Positions 38,874 to 47,854 of a stretch of DNA of 64,000 nt are shown here, one piece after another. Position 1 is the stretch's first letter; each line of letters begins with the position of its first letter. Made by a program: the position numbers and the translations under genes. The stretch is from an uncultured Candidatus Melainabacteria bacterium. Lineage in GTDB: Bacteria > Cyanobacteriota > Vampirovibrionia > Gastranaerophilales > Gastranaerophilaceae. Under the pieces are notes generated by a model that ran no database searches, was not told the origin of the DNA, and saw only the letters and a program-made list of their open reading frames with translations. Location: positions 1-64,000 of the forward strand of contig CANAJP010000002.1 of assembly GCA_947361615.1 (NCBI GenBank). The letters run 5' to 3'.

Positions 38874-38908
38874 GAAGCGGGTATCATTGATACCCGCTTC
38901 TATTTTAT
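38874..38908 (+). terminator. Rho-independent terminator of eno
   Basis: GAAGCGGGTATC (38874-38885) pairs perfectly with GATACCCGCTTC (38889-38900), then TATTTTAT. Confidence 0.88.
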
Positions 38909-38913
38909 AAGTC

Positions 38914-38942
38914 TTTACATTGCGGCATGTCTTTTCTATAAT
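38914..38942 (+). promoter_or_regulatory. glyS promoter
   Basis: TTTACA (38914-38919), 17-bp spacer, TATAAT (38937-38942). It starts 5 bp after the eno terminator, so eno and glyS are separate transcripts. Confidence 0.75.
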
Positions 38943-38972
38943 TGCATTATAAAATATTATAAGGTGAGAAAG

Positions 38973-40961
38973 ATGAGTAAATATTTATTAGAAATAGGTA
39001 CAGAAGAATTACCATACAGGTTTATCCCTAGCGCAATTGAACAATTGCAAAAAAGTTTTGAAACACTTCTAAATACAAATAAAATCGACTATACAGATAT
39101 AAAAGTTTACGCGACCCCGCGCCGCTTGGCAGTAATCTTAGACGGGCTTTCAAAAGAAGGCAAAGATGAAGTTAAAATCGTCAAAGGCCCTATCAAAAAC
39201 GTTGCGTATAATGAAAACGGCAACTTCACAAAAGCCGCTGAGGGTTTCTGCAAGAAAAACGGTATCGAAACAAAAGATTTGTACCTTGAAGATAATTATG
39301 TACACGCGAAGATTTCAATCAAGGGTAAATCAGCGGTAGAAGTTTTACAAACCAATGTTCCGGCATTAATCTTGAAACTTCAAGGCTCTCACTTTATGCG
39401 CTGGAGCGCTAACGACGAGAAATTTTCACGTCCAATCAGATGGATTGTTTCAATACTCGACAGCGAAGAAGTTAAGATAAAAATTATCGACAAAGAATCA
39501 TCAACTTACTCACGCGGTCACAGATTTGCACCGGAAAAATCTTTCAAAATTTCTCACCCTGACGAATATCTGGACTTAATGAGAAAACATTACGTAATTG
39601 CAGACCAGAACGAACGCCGCGCACGTATTATCGAGTTAGCGCAAAAAGAAGCAGAAAAACTTGGCGCAACGGCTCACTATACAGATGACCTGCTTGATGA
39701 AGTAACATTCATCACCGAATACCCTGTTCCTGCGGTTTGCGATTTCGACCCTAAATATTTAGAAATTCCGGAAGAAGTAACCGTAACAGTTATGGCTGTT
39801 CACCAACGCTACTTTGCGCTTTACAAAGGCGGCAAGTTGATAAACAAATTTATCACAATGACTAACTACCTTGGTAATGAGTTCGAAAACATCGCGGCAG
39901 GTAACGTTCGAGTAATTAAAGCAAGACTTGACGACGCTGTATTTTTCTTCAACGAAGACACAGCAAAACCGCTCGCGGATTACATTGAAGACCTCAAAGG
40001 CATTACGTTCCAAAAAGGGATGGGCTCAATGTACGACAAAGCACAAAGAATGGTTACATTAAGCCAGCACTTGATGAAAGAACTCGGCGAAACTTCACCT
40101 ACAATTGAACGCTCTGCATTATTAGCAAAAGCGGATTTAACAACGAAATTAGTGTTTGAATTCACAGAACTTCAAGGCTTTATCGGTGCTGATTACGCAA
40201 GAGTTTCAGGCGAAGACGCAAAAGTTTGCGACGGTATCAAGGAACACTACTTCCCACTCAACGCCGAAAGCGAAACCGCAAAATCAATCGAGGGTCAAAT
40301 CGCAGGCATTGCGGACAAAATTGACAACATTTGTGCAGTATTTGTAGACGGTAAAAAACCTACCGGCTCTTCTGACCCGCTTGGCGTAAGACGTGCGGCA
40401 CTTGGTATTATCAGAACAGTTCTTGAATACGGGTTGAAAATAGACATCAACGCACTTATAGACAAAACTCTTGAATTACTCCCAATCAAACGCGATTGCG
40501 GTGACGAAATCAGAGAGTTTTTCATCCAGCGTTTAGTAATCTTCTTGAACGATAATTACAAGAAAACCGTTCTTGAAGCTTGTTCAGATAAAGCATTGGC
40601 GAATTTGACCGACTACGTAGAACGTGTGAAAGTTGTTTCAACACTTGACAATCCTGAATTGTTAGAAAGCGCAAACCGCGTATTGAGAATAACTAAAGAT
40701 GTTGAAAACAACAAAGTTAGCCCTGCTTTACTAAAAGAAACGGCAGAAAAAGACCTCTTTTCGCAAGTTGGTAAAATCGATGAAAACATTGATTACACCG
40801 CATACTTAGCACAACTGGTTGCAATCAACCCATACGTAGTTAAATTCTTTGAAGATGTACTCGTAATGGATAAAGATGAAAACGTAAAAGCAAACCGTCT
40901 GGCACTTTTAAACATCTTGAGAGGCAAGTATAATCACCTTACAGACTTTGCGAAATTATAA
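38973..40961 (+). CDS. glyS: Glycyl-tRNA synthetase beta subunit
   Basis: This 662-residue beta subunit of the bacterial alpha2-beta2 glycyl-tRNA synthetase begins YLLEIGTEELPYRFIPSAI and contains FMRWSANDEKFSRPIRWIVS, SRGHRF and DPLGVRRAALGIIR. I start at 38973 (MSKYLLEIGTEELP), with AAGGTGAG upstream; the long upstream extension crosses the terminator and promoter and is not real. The alpha subunit (glyQ) is not in the window. The beta subunit binds tRNA and supports the catalytic alpha subunit. Confidence 0.95.
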   Translation: MSKYLLEIGTEELPYRFIPSAIEQLQKSFETLLNTNKIDYTDIKVYATPRRLAVILDGLSKEGKDEVKIVKGPIKNVAYNENGNFTKAAEGFCKKNGIETKDLYLEDNYVHAKISIKGKSAVEVLQTNVPALILKLQGSHFMRWSANDEKFSRPIRWIVSILDSEEVKIKIIDKESSTYSRGHRFAPEKSFKISHPDEYLDLMRKHYVIADQNERRARIIELAQKEAEKLGATAHYTDDLLDEVTFITEYPVPAVCDFDPKYLEIPEEVTVTVMAVHQRYFALYKGGKLINKFITMTNYLGNEFENIAAGNVRVIKARLDDAVFFFNEDTAKPLADYIEDLKGITFQKGMGSMYDKAQRMVTLSQHLMKELGETSPTIERSALLAKADLTTKLVFEFTELQGFIGADYARVSGEDAKVCDGIKEHYFPLNAESETAKSIEGQIAGIADKIDNICAVFVDGKKPTGSSDPLGVRRAALGIIRTVLEYGLKIDINALIDKTLELLPIKRDCGDEIREFFIQRLVIFLNDNYKKTVLEACSDKALANLTDYVERVKVVSTLDNPELLESANRVLRITKDVENNKVSPALLKETAEKDLFSQVGKIDENIDYTAYLAQLVAINPYVVKFFEDVLVMDKDENVKANRLALLNILRGKYNHLTDFAKL

Positions 40962-41060
40962 TTGTAACAAAAAGTTAACAAAGTGCTTAAAAAAGGAAAT
41001 ATTTCCCTTGAGGATGCTTTAAAATAGTACAAAGAAGGTTAGAAAAACTAGGAGCATAAA

Positions 41061-41324
41061 ATGCTTGAAAAATCAAACAAAACGGAAAATAAAGAAATAA
41101 AGAAAAGTAGCGCGAAATCTTCATATATGAGTGAAGTAAACGGCATTGAGCGAATGAGTTTCCACGAAATGGAAGCGAAACTTGAGCGCGAGGTTATTTC
41201 GCAATTAAAGTCCGAGTTTCCGGGTATAGAAAGCTCCAAATCATTCAGCTTACTGGTAGACGCAGTTGTGAATAACATCAAAAACAAAGATCTCGCGATA
41301 TCAGAAAGCAGAGAAATAGAATAA
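41061..41324 (+). CDS. Small charged protein, unknown
   Basis: This is an 87-residue Lys/Glu/Ser-rich protein with a disordered N-terminus and a helical C-terminal half (FHEMEAKLEREVISQLKSEF). The start has TAGGAG. It is transcribed alone and ends at a bidirectional terminator. No family recognised. Confidence 0.6.
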   Translation: MLEKSNKTENKEIKKSSAKSSYMSEVNGIERMSFHEMEAKLEREVISQLKSEFPGIESSKSFSLLVDAVVNNIKNKDLAISESREIE

Positions 41325-41330
41325 ATATAA

Positions 41331-41353
41331 AAAAGCGCCGTTGAGGCGCTTTT
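41331..41353. terminator. Bidirectional terminator
   Basis: AAAAGCGCC (41331-41339) pairs with GGCGCTTTT (41345-41353), with A-rich and T-rich flanks. It serves the two convergent small genes. Confidence 0.85.
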
Positions 41354-41356
41354 TTA

Positions 41357-41548
41357 TTATGAAAATTCTATATCTATCAATTCTGCGTATATATTATCAA
41401 TCTCACGATGCAACATTTGCATAACCGGCAAAAGCGCCTGAAATTCTTCAATATCGTTATAATAATATTGAATAAAAGCTTTTATCACAACGCTTAAATG
41501 ATAAGCTTCCTCTGACTTTTGGAAAATTTTCTTCAATGCCGCATCCAT
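41357..41548 (-). CDS. Small helical protein, paralogue of the gene at 14931
   Basis: This is a 63-residue acidic, Tyr-rich helical protein. Its second half (LLPVMQMLHREIDNIYAELI) matches the small protein at 14931-15116 in the pattern L-x-P-hydrophobic-M-x2-L-x-R-x2-D-x-hydrophobic-Y-A. The Shine-Dalgarno is GAAAGGA. Its upstream region contains a 16-bp palindrome. Function unknown. Confidence 0.65.
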   Translation of the reverse strand: MDAALKKIFQKSEEAYHLSVVIKAFIQYYYNDIEEFQALLPVMQMLHREIDNIYAELIDIEFS

Positions 41549-41591
41549 ATTATTCCTTTCGTAAGTTTTGTTAAAAATACGTAAAACATTA

Positions 41592-41607
41592 ATTCACCAT
41601 GGTGAAT
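41592..41607. promoter_or_regulatory. 16-bp palindromic operator candidate
   Basis: ATTCACCATGGTGAAT is a perfect palindrome 44 bp upstream of the minus-strand small gene. A related half-site (GTTCACATGTTACC) follows about 5 bp further on. Likely a dimeric repressor site. Confidence 0.5.
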
Positions 41608-41662
41608 ATTTGTTCACATGTTACCATATATTCAAATGTGTGTCAATATAATAATATCATAT

Positions 41663-41749
41663 TGTCATGCTGAACTTGTTTCAGCATCTGTCCAACGCCC
41701 CGACCAGAGTTCAACGCTGGACAGATCCCGAAACGAGTTCGGGATGACA
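41663..41749. repeat. Paired inverted dispersed repeat (MITE/BIME-like)
   Basis: An 87-bp element starting TGTCATGCTGAACTTGTTTC and ending GAAACGAGTTCGGGATGACA. It has the same outer halves as the copies at 47554 and 58224, here intergenic rather than within a reading frame. Confidence 0.8.
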
Positions 41750-41774
41750 AAATATAAATAGAATAGGAGCAATC

Positions 41775-41993
41775 ATGGGAGTTAGAGAAGATATAAAAGT
41801 TCTACTATCACGAGAGAATTGGACAATGACAGAACTTGTAGCCGAAATAAATAGACGGACAGGCAAAGACAGCTCTCGTTCCAATTTTTCACATAAACTA
41901 GCACAAAAAACCTTACGCTATGAAGAAGCAAAGCTTATAGGTGAGATATTAGGCTACGATTTAACATTCGTTAAACGGCAACAAGGTTCTTAA
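41775..41993 (+). CDS. Small HTH-like DNA-binding protein
   Basis: This 72-residue protein is a single helix-turn-helix-like unit: MGVREDIKVLLSRENWTMTE, then NRRTGKDSSRSNFSHKLAQK and EEAKLIGEILGYDLTFVKRQ. The pattern is XRE-like with a longer loop. Shine-Dalgarno TAGGAG. It lies directly upstream of the first G-tract pilin promoter and could regulate it, though nothing proves this. Confidence 0.7.
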   Translation: MGVREDIKVLLSRENWTMTELVAEINRRTGKDSSRSNFSHKLAQKTLRYEEAKLIGEILGYDLTFVKRQQGS

Positions 41994-42013
41994 CCTCTGT
42001 GCTGCTATTTTTA

Positions 42014-42042
42014 TTGACAGAAGTTGAGAAATGATTTAAAAT
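42014..42042 (+). promoter_or_regulatory. Promoter of G-tract prepilin A
   Basis: TTGACA (42014-42019), 17-bp spacer, TAAAAT (42037-42042), followed by AAGAAAGGA and the ATG at 42074. Same layout as the other three loci. Confidence 0.75.
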
Positions 42043-42073
42043 AAAAATATAGTAAGAAAGGATTTTATAAGGT

Positions 42074-43233
42074 ATGAAAAACTTAAAAGCTGAAAACCCT
42101 TGTAGTGTAGCCTTTTCCACTGAGGGGGGGGGGGGCAAGACTTAGTTAGTGAAAAGTCGTTAGTTAAGAGTCAAGAGTTCAATATGGGGAATAAACCCGT
42201 GCGTAGCGCGCATAACGAACTCCTTACTCATTACTCTTCACTCCTCACTAACTCTGCGTTTACGATGGCTGAAATATTATTATCCCTCACCATCATCGGC
42301 GTGGTTGCGGCAATTACATTACCAAGTTTAACCGGAAACATTAACGAGCGCATGTGGAACACGCAGCGCAAAGCACTTTATGCTAGATTTTCACAGGCTA
42401 TTTCTTTAATGCCTGCTCTTAACGGATATGGAACTTTAACTCAGGACGCTAGCGGAAGTGTTACGACAGATACAGCAACGGAAACTTTTATCACCGCAGG
42501 ACTGGCCAAAGTTTTAAAAATTAACAACATTTGTGATAACGATCACCTGCCTGAGTGCGGAATTGTATCTTCCATCATAAATATGGGTGTGACTAAAATC
42601 ACAACGCCTAAAAATCTTTACGAATTAAATAACCACTTCCAAAGTGCTTCGGTGTATGGGTTAGCAAATTTTTCGGCTATTAATACCAAAGCTGCCGCGT
42701 TTGAAACACAAAATGGGGAAAGTATCATTGCCTACTATAACCCCTCTTGTAGGACTCAATATTTGAGCAACGAACAAATGAGTTCAACTATGAATACTTT
42801 TGGGTACCCGCAAACTACTATGTGTGCGAATTTTATCTATGACTTAAACGGGCTTAAAGGGCCGAACACTGTTGGAAAAGATATTGGTTTTATAACTGTA
42901 TTCAATGCCATTGATTCAATCGTAGTCGCTCCAATGCCGTCTGCTAATACAAATGCAACATTCGAAGGTTCTAATAATATGATTTGGAATAACGCAGCAA
43001 AAGCATGTACGCTTCAGGATTCAGAAAGCAGAATTCCAAATATTGAAGAAGCATCTGCTATGTTAATTAATAAAAATTTAATCAATTTAAGCAGCGCACC
43101 AGCAAATTATTATTGGACAAGCACAATTCTTGCAACTAACCCTAGACAAGCCTGGCAAATTGTTCCCAACAAAGGGATTCGAACAACTGAGTACAAAACA
43201 CAGCTACGCTTTGTTAGATGTATAAAACGTTAG
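42074..43233 (+). CDS. Phase-variable type IV prepilin A (frame OFF with 12 G)
   Basis: An ATG at 42074 with AAGGATTTTATAAGGT upstream encodes MKNLKAENPCSVAFSTEGGG, entering a run of 12 G (42124-42135). In this frame a stop follows at 42143. The prepilin frame is open from the G run to 43233, so 13 G (or 10) would fuse start and pilin. The fused leader would be about 62 residues, ending LLTNSA before FTMAEILLSLTIIGVVAAI, with Glu at +5. The mature part (about 325 aa) has paired cysteines and the family blocks FIYDLNGLKGPNTVGKDIGF and VAPMPS. Without slippage the pilin could only start internally at 42184, which lacks a clear Shine-Dalgarno. Predicted surface or pilus protein. Confidence 0.85.
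42124..42135 (+). repeat. Poly-G tract (12 G) of prepilin A
   Basis: Twelve consecutive G in an AT-rich context, 50 nt after the start codon. Upstream and downstream frames differ by one base, and 13 G restores a single frame. Confidence 0.9.
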
Positions 43234-43865
43234 CACGCAAGCAACGGCTTTTGCATTCCGACACTTGATTTTACATCAATAACTCTTTGCCCTTTAAAGG
43301 TGAAGAGTTGTTTGATGTTATCAGGATTTTTAGTGTTTTCCATTGCCAGAATCGCACCTACAATCGCTTCCAACTGCGACATTGGCATCATATTTACAGG
43401 CAAATCTATTCCCCATTCGTTCGTCAACACCTGTTGTAAAAACTTACAATCTGCAGGTGTTCTTTCGCGAAAACATGAATTCAAATGTAAGCTCTGGCGG
43501 GTTAAATAAAGTTCAAAACGGCTCACGTCAATCCCCTGTTCCAGCAAACTATTAAAGAAATCACAACCGCGAGTTGAATATCGTTGTGTCCAGTTATCAA
43601 TATTTCTTATATGCGGGTTTGTCGCAACAAGCTGATACGGCTTTGACAAAATCCTCCACTTTCCGTTCAATAGCGTTCTATCCCATGGGAGTGAAACACA
43701 AATTTTTGACTGCTTTAATGAAGAAAAATTCTCAAAAAAGAAAATTACATCACTCATTTTATACAGTTTGTCGACCATAATAAGGTTATAATCTTCGTCT
43801 AAAACAGCAAGTCCTGTATCCATTGTTGACCCTGCCGTCAGCGATAAACCTACGTAATAATTCAT
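43230..43865 (-). CDS. Predicted RNase H-fold protein (DUF429-like)
   Basis: This 211-residue protein begins YYVGLSLTAGSTMDTGLAVLDED, a strand-turn-strand pattern with an early Asp-containing loop seen in RNase H-like proteins, including predicted nucleases of the DUF429 group. Later blocks (VSLPWDRTLL, CDFFNSLLEQGI, AIVGAILAMENTK) fit that group loosely. No activity can be claimed. It overlaps the end of prepilin A convergently by 4 nt and follows map on the same strand, separated by a GC-rich hairpin. Confidence 0.6.
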   Translation of the reverse strand: MNYYVGLSLTAGSTMDTGLAVLDEDYNLIMVDKLYKMSDVIFFFENFSSLKQSKICVSLPWDRTLLNGKWRILSKPYQLVATNPHIRNIDNWTQRYSTRGCDFFNSLLEQGIDVSRFELYLTRQSLHLNSCFRERTPADCKFLQQVLTNEWGIDLPVNMMPMSQLEAIVGAILAMENTKNPDNIKQLFTFKGQRVIDVKSSVGMQKPLLAC

Positions 43866-43887
43866 AAAGCTCCTTTATAAGTCAGGA

Positions 43888-43909
43888 GGCGCGGCGCTCG
43901 CGCCGCGCC
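43888..43909. repeat. GC-rich perfect hairpin between map and the DUF429-like gene
   Basis: GGCGCGGCG (43888-43896) and CGCCGCGCC (43901-43909) form a 9-bp all-GC stem. No T tract follows on either strand. It may attenuate transcription out of map or be a remnant of a GC-rich dispersed element. Confidence 0.6.
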
Positions 43910-43912
43910 ATA

Positions 43913-44668
43913 CTATACCATTAATCGTGTAGTAATAAGCGGCTCATTGTCAGTCACAATAACCGTATGTTCAAAGTGCGCAGCAGGCATTTTTTCAACA
44001 GAACTTACAGTCCACTCATCATCCGCAACAACAACTTCATCAACTCCGCCCATAATAAACATCGGCTCAATTGCAATCGCCATGCCGGATTTAAGCTGTG
44101 TTTTGTCACCGACTGAATAGTTAAACAAAAACGGTTCTTCATGCATTGCGCGTCCTACACCGTGACCGCCGTATTGACGAACGATTCCGAGTTTTTCACG
44201 GTTTGCGACAGCCTCAATCGCCGCTGAAACATCATCTAAAACATTACCTTCGTGCATTTTTGCGATACCCGCCCAGAGGCCCTCTTCCGTATATTTCAAA
44301 AGACTTGCGACTTCATCACTAATTTTACCGACACCGTAAGTCCAAGCGCTATCGCCCACAAAACCGCCGTATGTGGCGCCAACATCAATACTGATTACAT
44401 CGCCCTCTTTGAGAATAATATTTTCATCAGGAATTCCGTGGACAACCTGTTCATTAACAGATGTACAAATGCATGCCGGAAAACCGTTATAACCCAAGAA
44501 TGTCGGAATGGCGCGATTTTCTTTAATAATTTTCATCGCAATATTATCCAATTCCTTTGTAGAAATTCCGGGTTCCACAACGCGTTTCATTTCTTGATGC
44601 ACCAGCGCAACAATGTGACCTGCGTGGCGCATACGTTTTATATCATCTCTTGATTTTCTGTTTATCAT
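43913..44668 (-). CDS. map: Methionine aminopeptidase, type I
   Basis: This 251-residue enzyme removes the initiator methionine. Metal ligands are all present: DVGATYGGFVGDSA (two Asp), YGGHGVGRAMHEEPF (His), AIAIEPMF (Glu) and EHTVIVTDNEPLI (Glu). GGAG lies upstream of the ATG. It follows recR by 24 nt in a minus-strand run ybaB-recR-map. Confidence 0.95.
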   Translation of the reverse strand: MINRKSRDDIKRMRHAGHIVALVHQEMKRVVEPGISTKELDNIAMKIIKENRAIPTFLGYNGFPACICTSVNEQVVHGIPDENIILKEGDVISIDVGATYGGFVGDSAWTYGVGKISDEVASLLKYTEEGLWAGIAKMHEGNVLDDVSAAIEAVANREKLGIVRQYGGHGVGRAMHEEPFLFNYSVGDKTQLKSGMAIAIEPMFIMGGVDEVVVADDEWTVSSVEKMPAAHFEHTVIVTDNEPLITTRLMV

Positions 44669-44692
44669 TTTTCAACTCCATGCCCTGCAGCA

Positions 44693-45289
44693 TTAAATTT
44701 CTCTCCTACCCTCTATTGCTCTTGCAAGAGTAATTTCATCCGCATATTCAAGGTCAGAACCTATCGGCAGACCGAACGCAATACGCGAAACCTTTATATT
44801 AAAAGGTTTTATAAGTTTCGTCAAATAAAGGCTTGTTGCTTCGCCCTCAACCGACGGGCTTAGCGCAAGAATAACCTCTTTTACCTCTTCGTTAACAAGT
44901 CGGTTCAAAAGTTCTTTTATTCTAATATCATCAGCCCCTATACTATCCATTGGCGAAATCAAACCCTGTAACACATGGTATAAGCCTTTATATTCATTGG
45001 TTTTTTCAATTGCGATCAAGTCTTTTGTTTCTGCAACAACACAAATCGTTGAGCGGTCGCGGCTTGTTGAGGCGCAAATCTCACACGGTGTTGAGGTCGA
45101 AATATTAAAACAGATTTCGCAGTTTTTAATATTATTTTTCGCCTCTAACATCGCCTGAGAAAACTTTTCCACCTCAGTAATCGGCATTCTAAGAAGATAG
45201 AACGCCATACGCTGCGCGGATTTCGGCCCGATTGACGGAAACTTTTGAAAATACTCTATTAATGTCGCAATAGATTTAGGATAAATCAT
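44693..45289 (-). CDS. recR: Recombination mediator RecR
   Basis: This 198-residue protein acts with RecF/RecO in gap repair. It has an N-terminal helix-hairpin-helix (FQKFPSIGPKSAQRMAFYLL), a C4 zinc motif CEICFNISTSTPCEIC, a Toprim domain (STICVVAETKDLIAIEKT) and a C-terminal Walker-B-like strand. It starts within the last codon region of ybaB (1-nt overlap), a common recR arrangement. Confidence 0.95.
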   Translation of the reverse strand: MIYPKSIATLIEYFQKFPSIGPKSAQRMAFYLLRMPITEVEKFSQAMLEAKNNIKNCEICFNISTSTPCEICASTSRDRSTICVVAETKDLIAIEKTNEYKGLYHVLQGLISPMDSIGADDIRIKELLNRLVNEEVKEVILALSPSVEGEATSLYLTKLIKPFNIKVSRIAFGLPIGSDLEYADEITLARAIEGRREI

Positions 45290-45627
45290 TATTGAAATAA
45301 TCCTTGCAATCCTGGAATATTCAAACCACCGGTAACTGCAGTCATTCTAGATTCCATTTCTTTATTAGCTTTATCGCCTGCCTGTTTGATTGCTGCAGAT
45401 ACAACATCTTCAAGCATTTCGATAGTGTCTTTGTCAACAGATGACGGATTTTCAGGATTTATAGCTTCTGCTGCAATAGAGATTGATTTGAATTTACCTT
45501 GACCGTCGCAAACGACTTTAACGCCGCCTTTTTCACCGACAACTTCAAGGTTAGCAAGTTCTACCTGTGTATCTTTTAATCTTTTTTGCAAGCCTTGTGC
45601 TTGTTTCATCATTTGCATAATATTCAT
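45289..45627 (-). CDS. YbaB/EbfC nucleoid-associated protein
   Basis: This 112-residue small DNA-binding protein begins MNIMQMMKQAQGLQKRLKDT with a Gly-rich C-terminus, as in YbaB. It usually sits directly before recR, as here. Shine-Dalgarno AGGAGG. Confidence 0.92.
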   Translation of the reverse strand: MNIMQMMKQAQGLQKRLKDTQVELANLEVVGEKGGVKVVCDGQGKFKSISIAAEAINPENPSSVDKDTIEMLEDVVSAAIKQAGDKANKEMESRMTAVTGGLNIPGLQGLFQ

Positions 45628-45689
45628 TTATACATATCCTCCTAATTAAATGTCTTCCCTAATATTTAATCTTATTATATAATAAAAAT

Positions 45690-46487
45690 ATGGAAAATGG
45701 AAGAACATATCTCTTAGAATCTTTAAAAAACGGGCGTTTAATGCGCTGGACATTTATGCCGCTAAAAGTTTATATTGCGCCGATGAATTTTTACTCTAAA
45801 CAGGGGGAAGATTACAAATACCGTGCGATGGTAAAACAGGCACTGGAAGCATGGCAAAAAGTTTCAAACGGAAAAATTTCGTTTAAGATTGTCAGCACGC
45901 TTCTGGAATCTAACGTTAATATTGAATGGAAACGCGTAGATAGACAAGCCTTGGGGTATTGTACATTTCAATATGACCCGAACAACAGACTTTATAGCGC
46001 AGAAGTTCAAATCGGACTGACCGAGGGACTGGTTCACGCCCAATATATGGATGAAGACGAGGTTTACCACACAATCCTGCACGAAATCGGCCACGCACTG
46101 GGTTTAGGCCATAGCCCTTATAAAACAGATATTATGTATACTCCGCACCAGAAAGGCATTAAAAATCTTTCAACAAATGATAAGCTTACACTCAAATGGC
46201 TTTATAATTTTCCACAAGGTGCAACACCCGCTGAAATTGCGAACAAATACGGCACAAGCGGTTCAAATATTGATGAAATCACATCAAAAATTATTAACAA
46301 ACAAAACAAATCAGGCTTTGAAGAGGTAAAAAAATCCATAAAACCTCAAACGGGACGTGACCTTGTTGAAGAACAAGAACGAATTGCCCTAATGCGCAAA
46401 CATCACATGGCCCTTCAAAATGTAACTATTTCACAGGATATAAAAAATTATTTAATAAATCACAAAAATCAGCCAAGACAATTTTGA
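45690..46487 (+). CDS. Matrixin-like zinc metalloprotease
   Basis: This 265-residue protein has the metzincin motif ILHEIGHALGLGHSPYKTDIMY, with zinc ligands in HExxHxxGxxH and the Met-turn Met, around residues 130-152. No signal peptide or membrane anchor: the first 60 residues (MRWTFMPLKVYIAPMNFYSK) are part of the fold. This is unusual since matrixins are normally secreted. The C-terminal 90 residues are basic and helical. TATAAT ends 6 nt before the ATG without a Shine-Dalgarno, so it is probably leaderless. Confidence 0.85.
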   Translation: MENGRTYLLESLKNGRLMRWTFMPLKVYIAPMNFYSKQGEDYKYRAMVKQALEAWQKVSNGKISFKIVSTLLESNVNIEWKRVDRQALGYCTFQYDPNNRLYSAEVQIGLTEGLVHAQYMDEDEVYHTILHEIGHALGLGHSPYKTDIMYTPHQKGIKNLSTNDKLTLKWLYNFPQGATPAEIANKYGTSGSNIDEITSKIINKQNKSGFEEVKKSIKPQTGRDLVEEQERIALMRKHHMALQNVTISQDIKNYLINHKNQPRQF

Positions 46488-46490
46488 AGA

Positions 46491-46515
46491 ATAGGCGGCA
46501 CTGGGTGCCGCCTAT
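46491..46515. terminator. Bidirectional hairpin between protease and prepilin B
   Basis: ATAGGCGGCA (46491-46500) pairs with TGCCGCCTAT (46506-46515), loop CTGGG. It serves convergent genes. Confidence 0.7.
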
Positions 46516-46519
46516 TAAC

Positions 46520-47721
46520 TTATCGTTTAACACACCAGACAGGATAGTTTGTACCAACACCCCAATCGTCAATCTCTCCAGTGCCCATATTTGCTGCAAT
46601 ACCAACAAGGTTGCCGTCCCTCGGCCTTGTTTGAACGGTTGACGACCAATAAGTGGTATTTGTAAATCCTACCGGTTGCAACAATTGTTTATTTACGAAC
46701 ATTGCATAAGTTTCTTCCAGATTAGGCAAACGGTATTCCGCATCCATGTTCGTACAAGCTTTTCCCGCGTTTCTTTGTGCTGATGCAGGTAATGTTTTCG
46801 CTGCCGCTTGCGGCGCAATAACTACCGGATCACTTGGATATAAAACTGTCATAACTCCAATATCTTTACCCACAGTATTAGGGCCTTTGTTACCGTTTAA
46901 ATCAAAAACAAAATTTGCACAAACCGTTCGTTGATAAAGAGAACCAGCCGCCTGGCCTGATGAATTAACACCCCAATTGATATCATTCAAGGAGCCCATA
47001 CAATACGGATTTACATAAGCTATAATACTTTCTCCATTTTTCGTTTCAAATGCAGCAGCTTTTGTATCCTTGACATAGAAAGACTGAACACCATTATTGA
47101 GAGAGCCAACCATTTTAGGGTTTAATTCTTTCATAGTTGTCGGTACGCTTTGGGTAGAGCCAGCCATTGTCGTGATTTTACTTGAAATTCCGCAATCATT
47201 TAAATGAGTATTATCGCAAACATTATTAACTTGAAGAACTTTACCTAATACATTTGTCACAAAAGTTTCGGCTGCGGTATCAACACCATCACCGGCACCT
47301 GAAGAACTTTCTTCTGTTACAGTTGCATAACCGTTCAACGCCGGCATTAGGGCAATTGCCTGTGAAAATCGCGCATAAAGAGCTTTTCTCTGAGTGTTCC
47401 ATGTACGTTCGTTAATGTTACCGGTTAGCGATGGCAACGTTATCGCTGCGACCACGCCGATAATTGTTAATGATAGCAGGATTTCGGCCATGGTGAAAGC
47501 TACTCGTTGTACAGTAGCCCGCAAACCCATTATGGAACCCGCTTGACCGCGGGTGTCATGCTGAACTCGTTTCAGCATCTGGCCAGCGTGGAATTCTACC
47601 AGTGACGTTTGACAGATCCCGAAACAAGTTCGGGATGACAAGTGGGAGTAGAACGCCCCACTATTTCTACCAAAGAGGCTCCCCCCCCCCCTGTCAAAGT
47701 GTTTACAATTTTGTTTTTCAT
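46520..47721 (-). CDS. Phase-variable type IV prepilin B (frame OFF with 11 G)
   Basis: The ATG at 47721 (AAGGAAGG upstream) encodes MKNKIVNTLTGGGG, entering 11 G (coding strand). In this frame a stop is met in the leader. With 12 G the frame reads through GGGGSLFGRNSGAF and the dispersed repeat (SSRTCFGICQT...MLKRVQHD) to ATVQRVA before FTMAEILLSLTIIGVVAAI, a leader of about 75 residues. The mature protein has Glu at +5, a CDNTHLNDCGI Cys pair, FVFDLNGNKGPNTVGKDIGV and a CVKR end. As written, the pilin frame opens only at the non-AUG codon at 47641, with no Shine-Dalgarno. Confidence 0.85.
47554..47640. repeat. Paired inverted dispersed repeat inside the prepilin B leader
   Basis: An 87-bp copy starting TGTCATGCTGAACTCGTTTC and ending GAAACAAGTTCGGGATGACA. 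On the minus strand it is translated without stop in the pilin frame. The same element in the same frame interrupts the prepilin D leader. Confidence 0.85.
47681..47691 (-). repeat. Poly-G tract (11 G, coding strand) of prepilin B
   Basis: Eleven C on the plus strand. The start codon lies 30 nt upstream on the coding strand. Twelve G would restore one frame from ATG to pilin. Confidence 0.9.
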
Positions 47722-47746
47722 TAGTTTTTCCTTCCTTTCTGTTTGC

Positions 47747-47775
47747 ATTATGTATTATTTTTCACAACATGTCAA
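47747..47775 (-). promoter_or_regulatory. Promoter of prepilin B
   Basis: On the minus strand: TTGACA (47775-47770), 17-bp spacer, CATAAT (47752-47747), then AAAGGAAGG and ATG. Virtually the same as the promoters of C and D. Confidence 0.78.
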
Positions 47776-47854
47776 GACGCTGCTTTTGTAACAATTTCTT
47801 TACCTACTGGCAAAAAAAATTTTTACACTTGTTTAGGCTAAAGGGATTACTAAA

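Noticed and set aside
42184..43233. Prepilin A as an intact gene starting at the ATG 42184
   Set aside because: It has no clear Shine-Dalgarno, and its N-terminal residues are encoded by repeat DNA. The promoter, ribosome site and ATG at 42074 with the open frame through the G tract explain it better; internal initiation remains possible.
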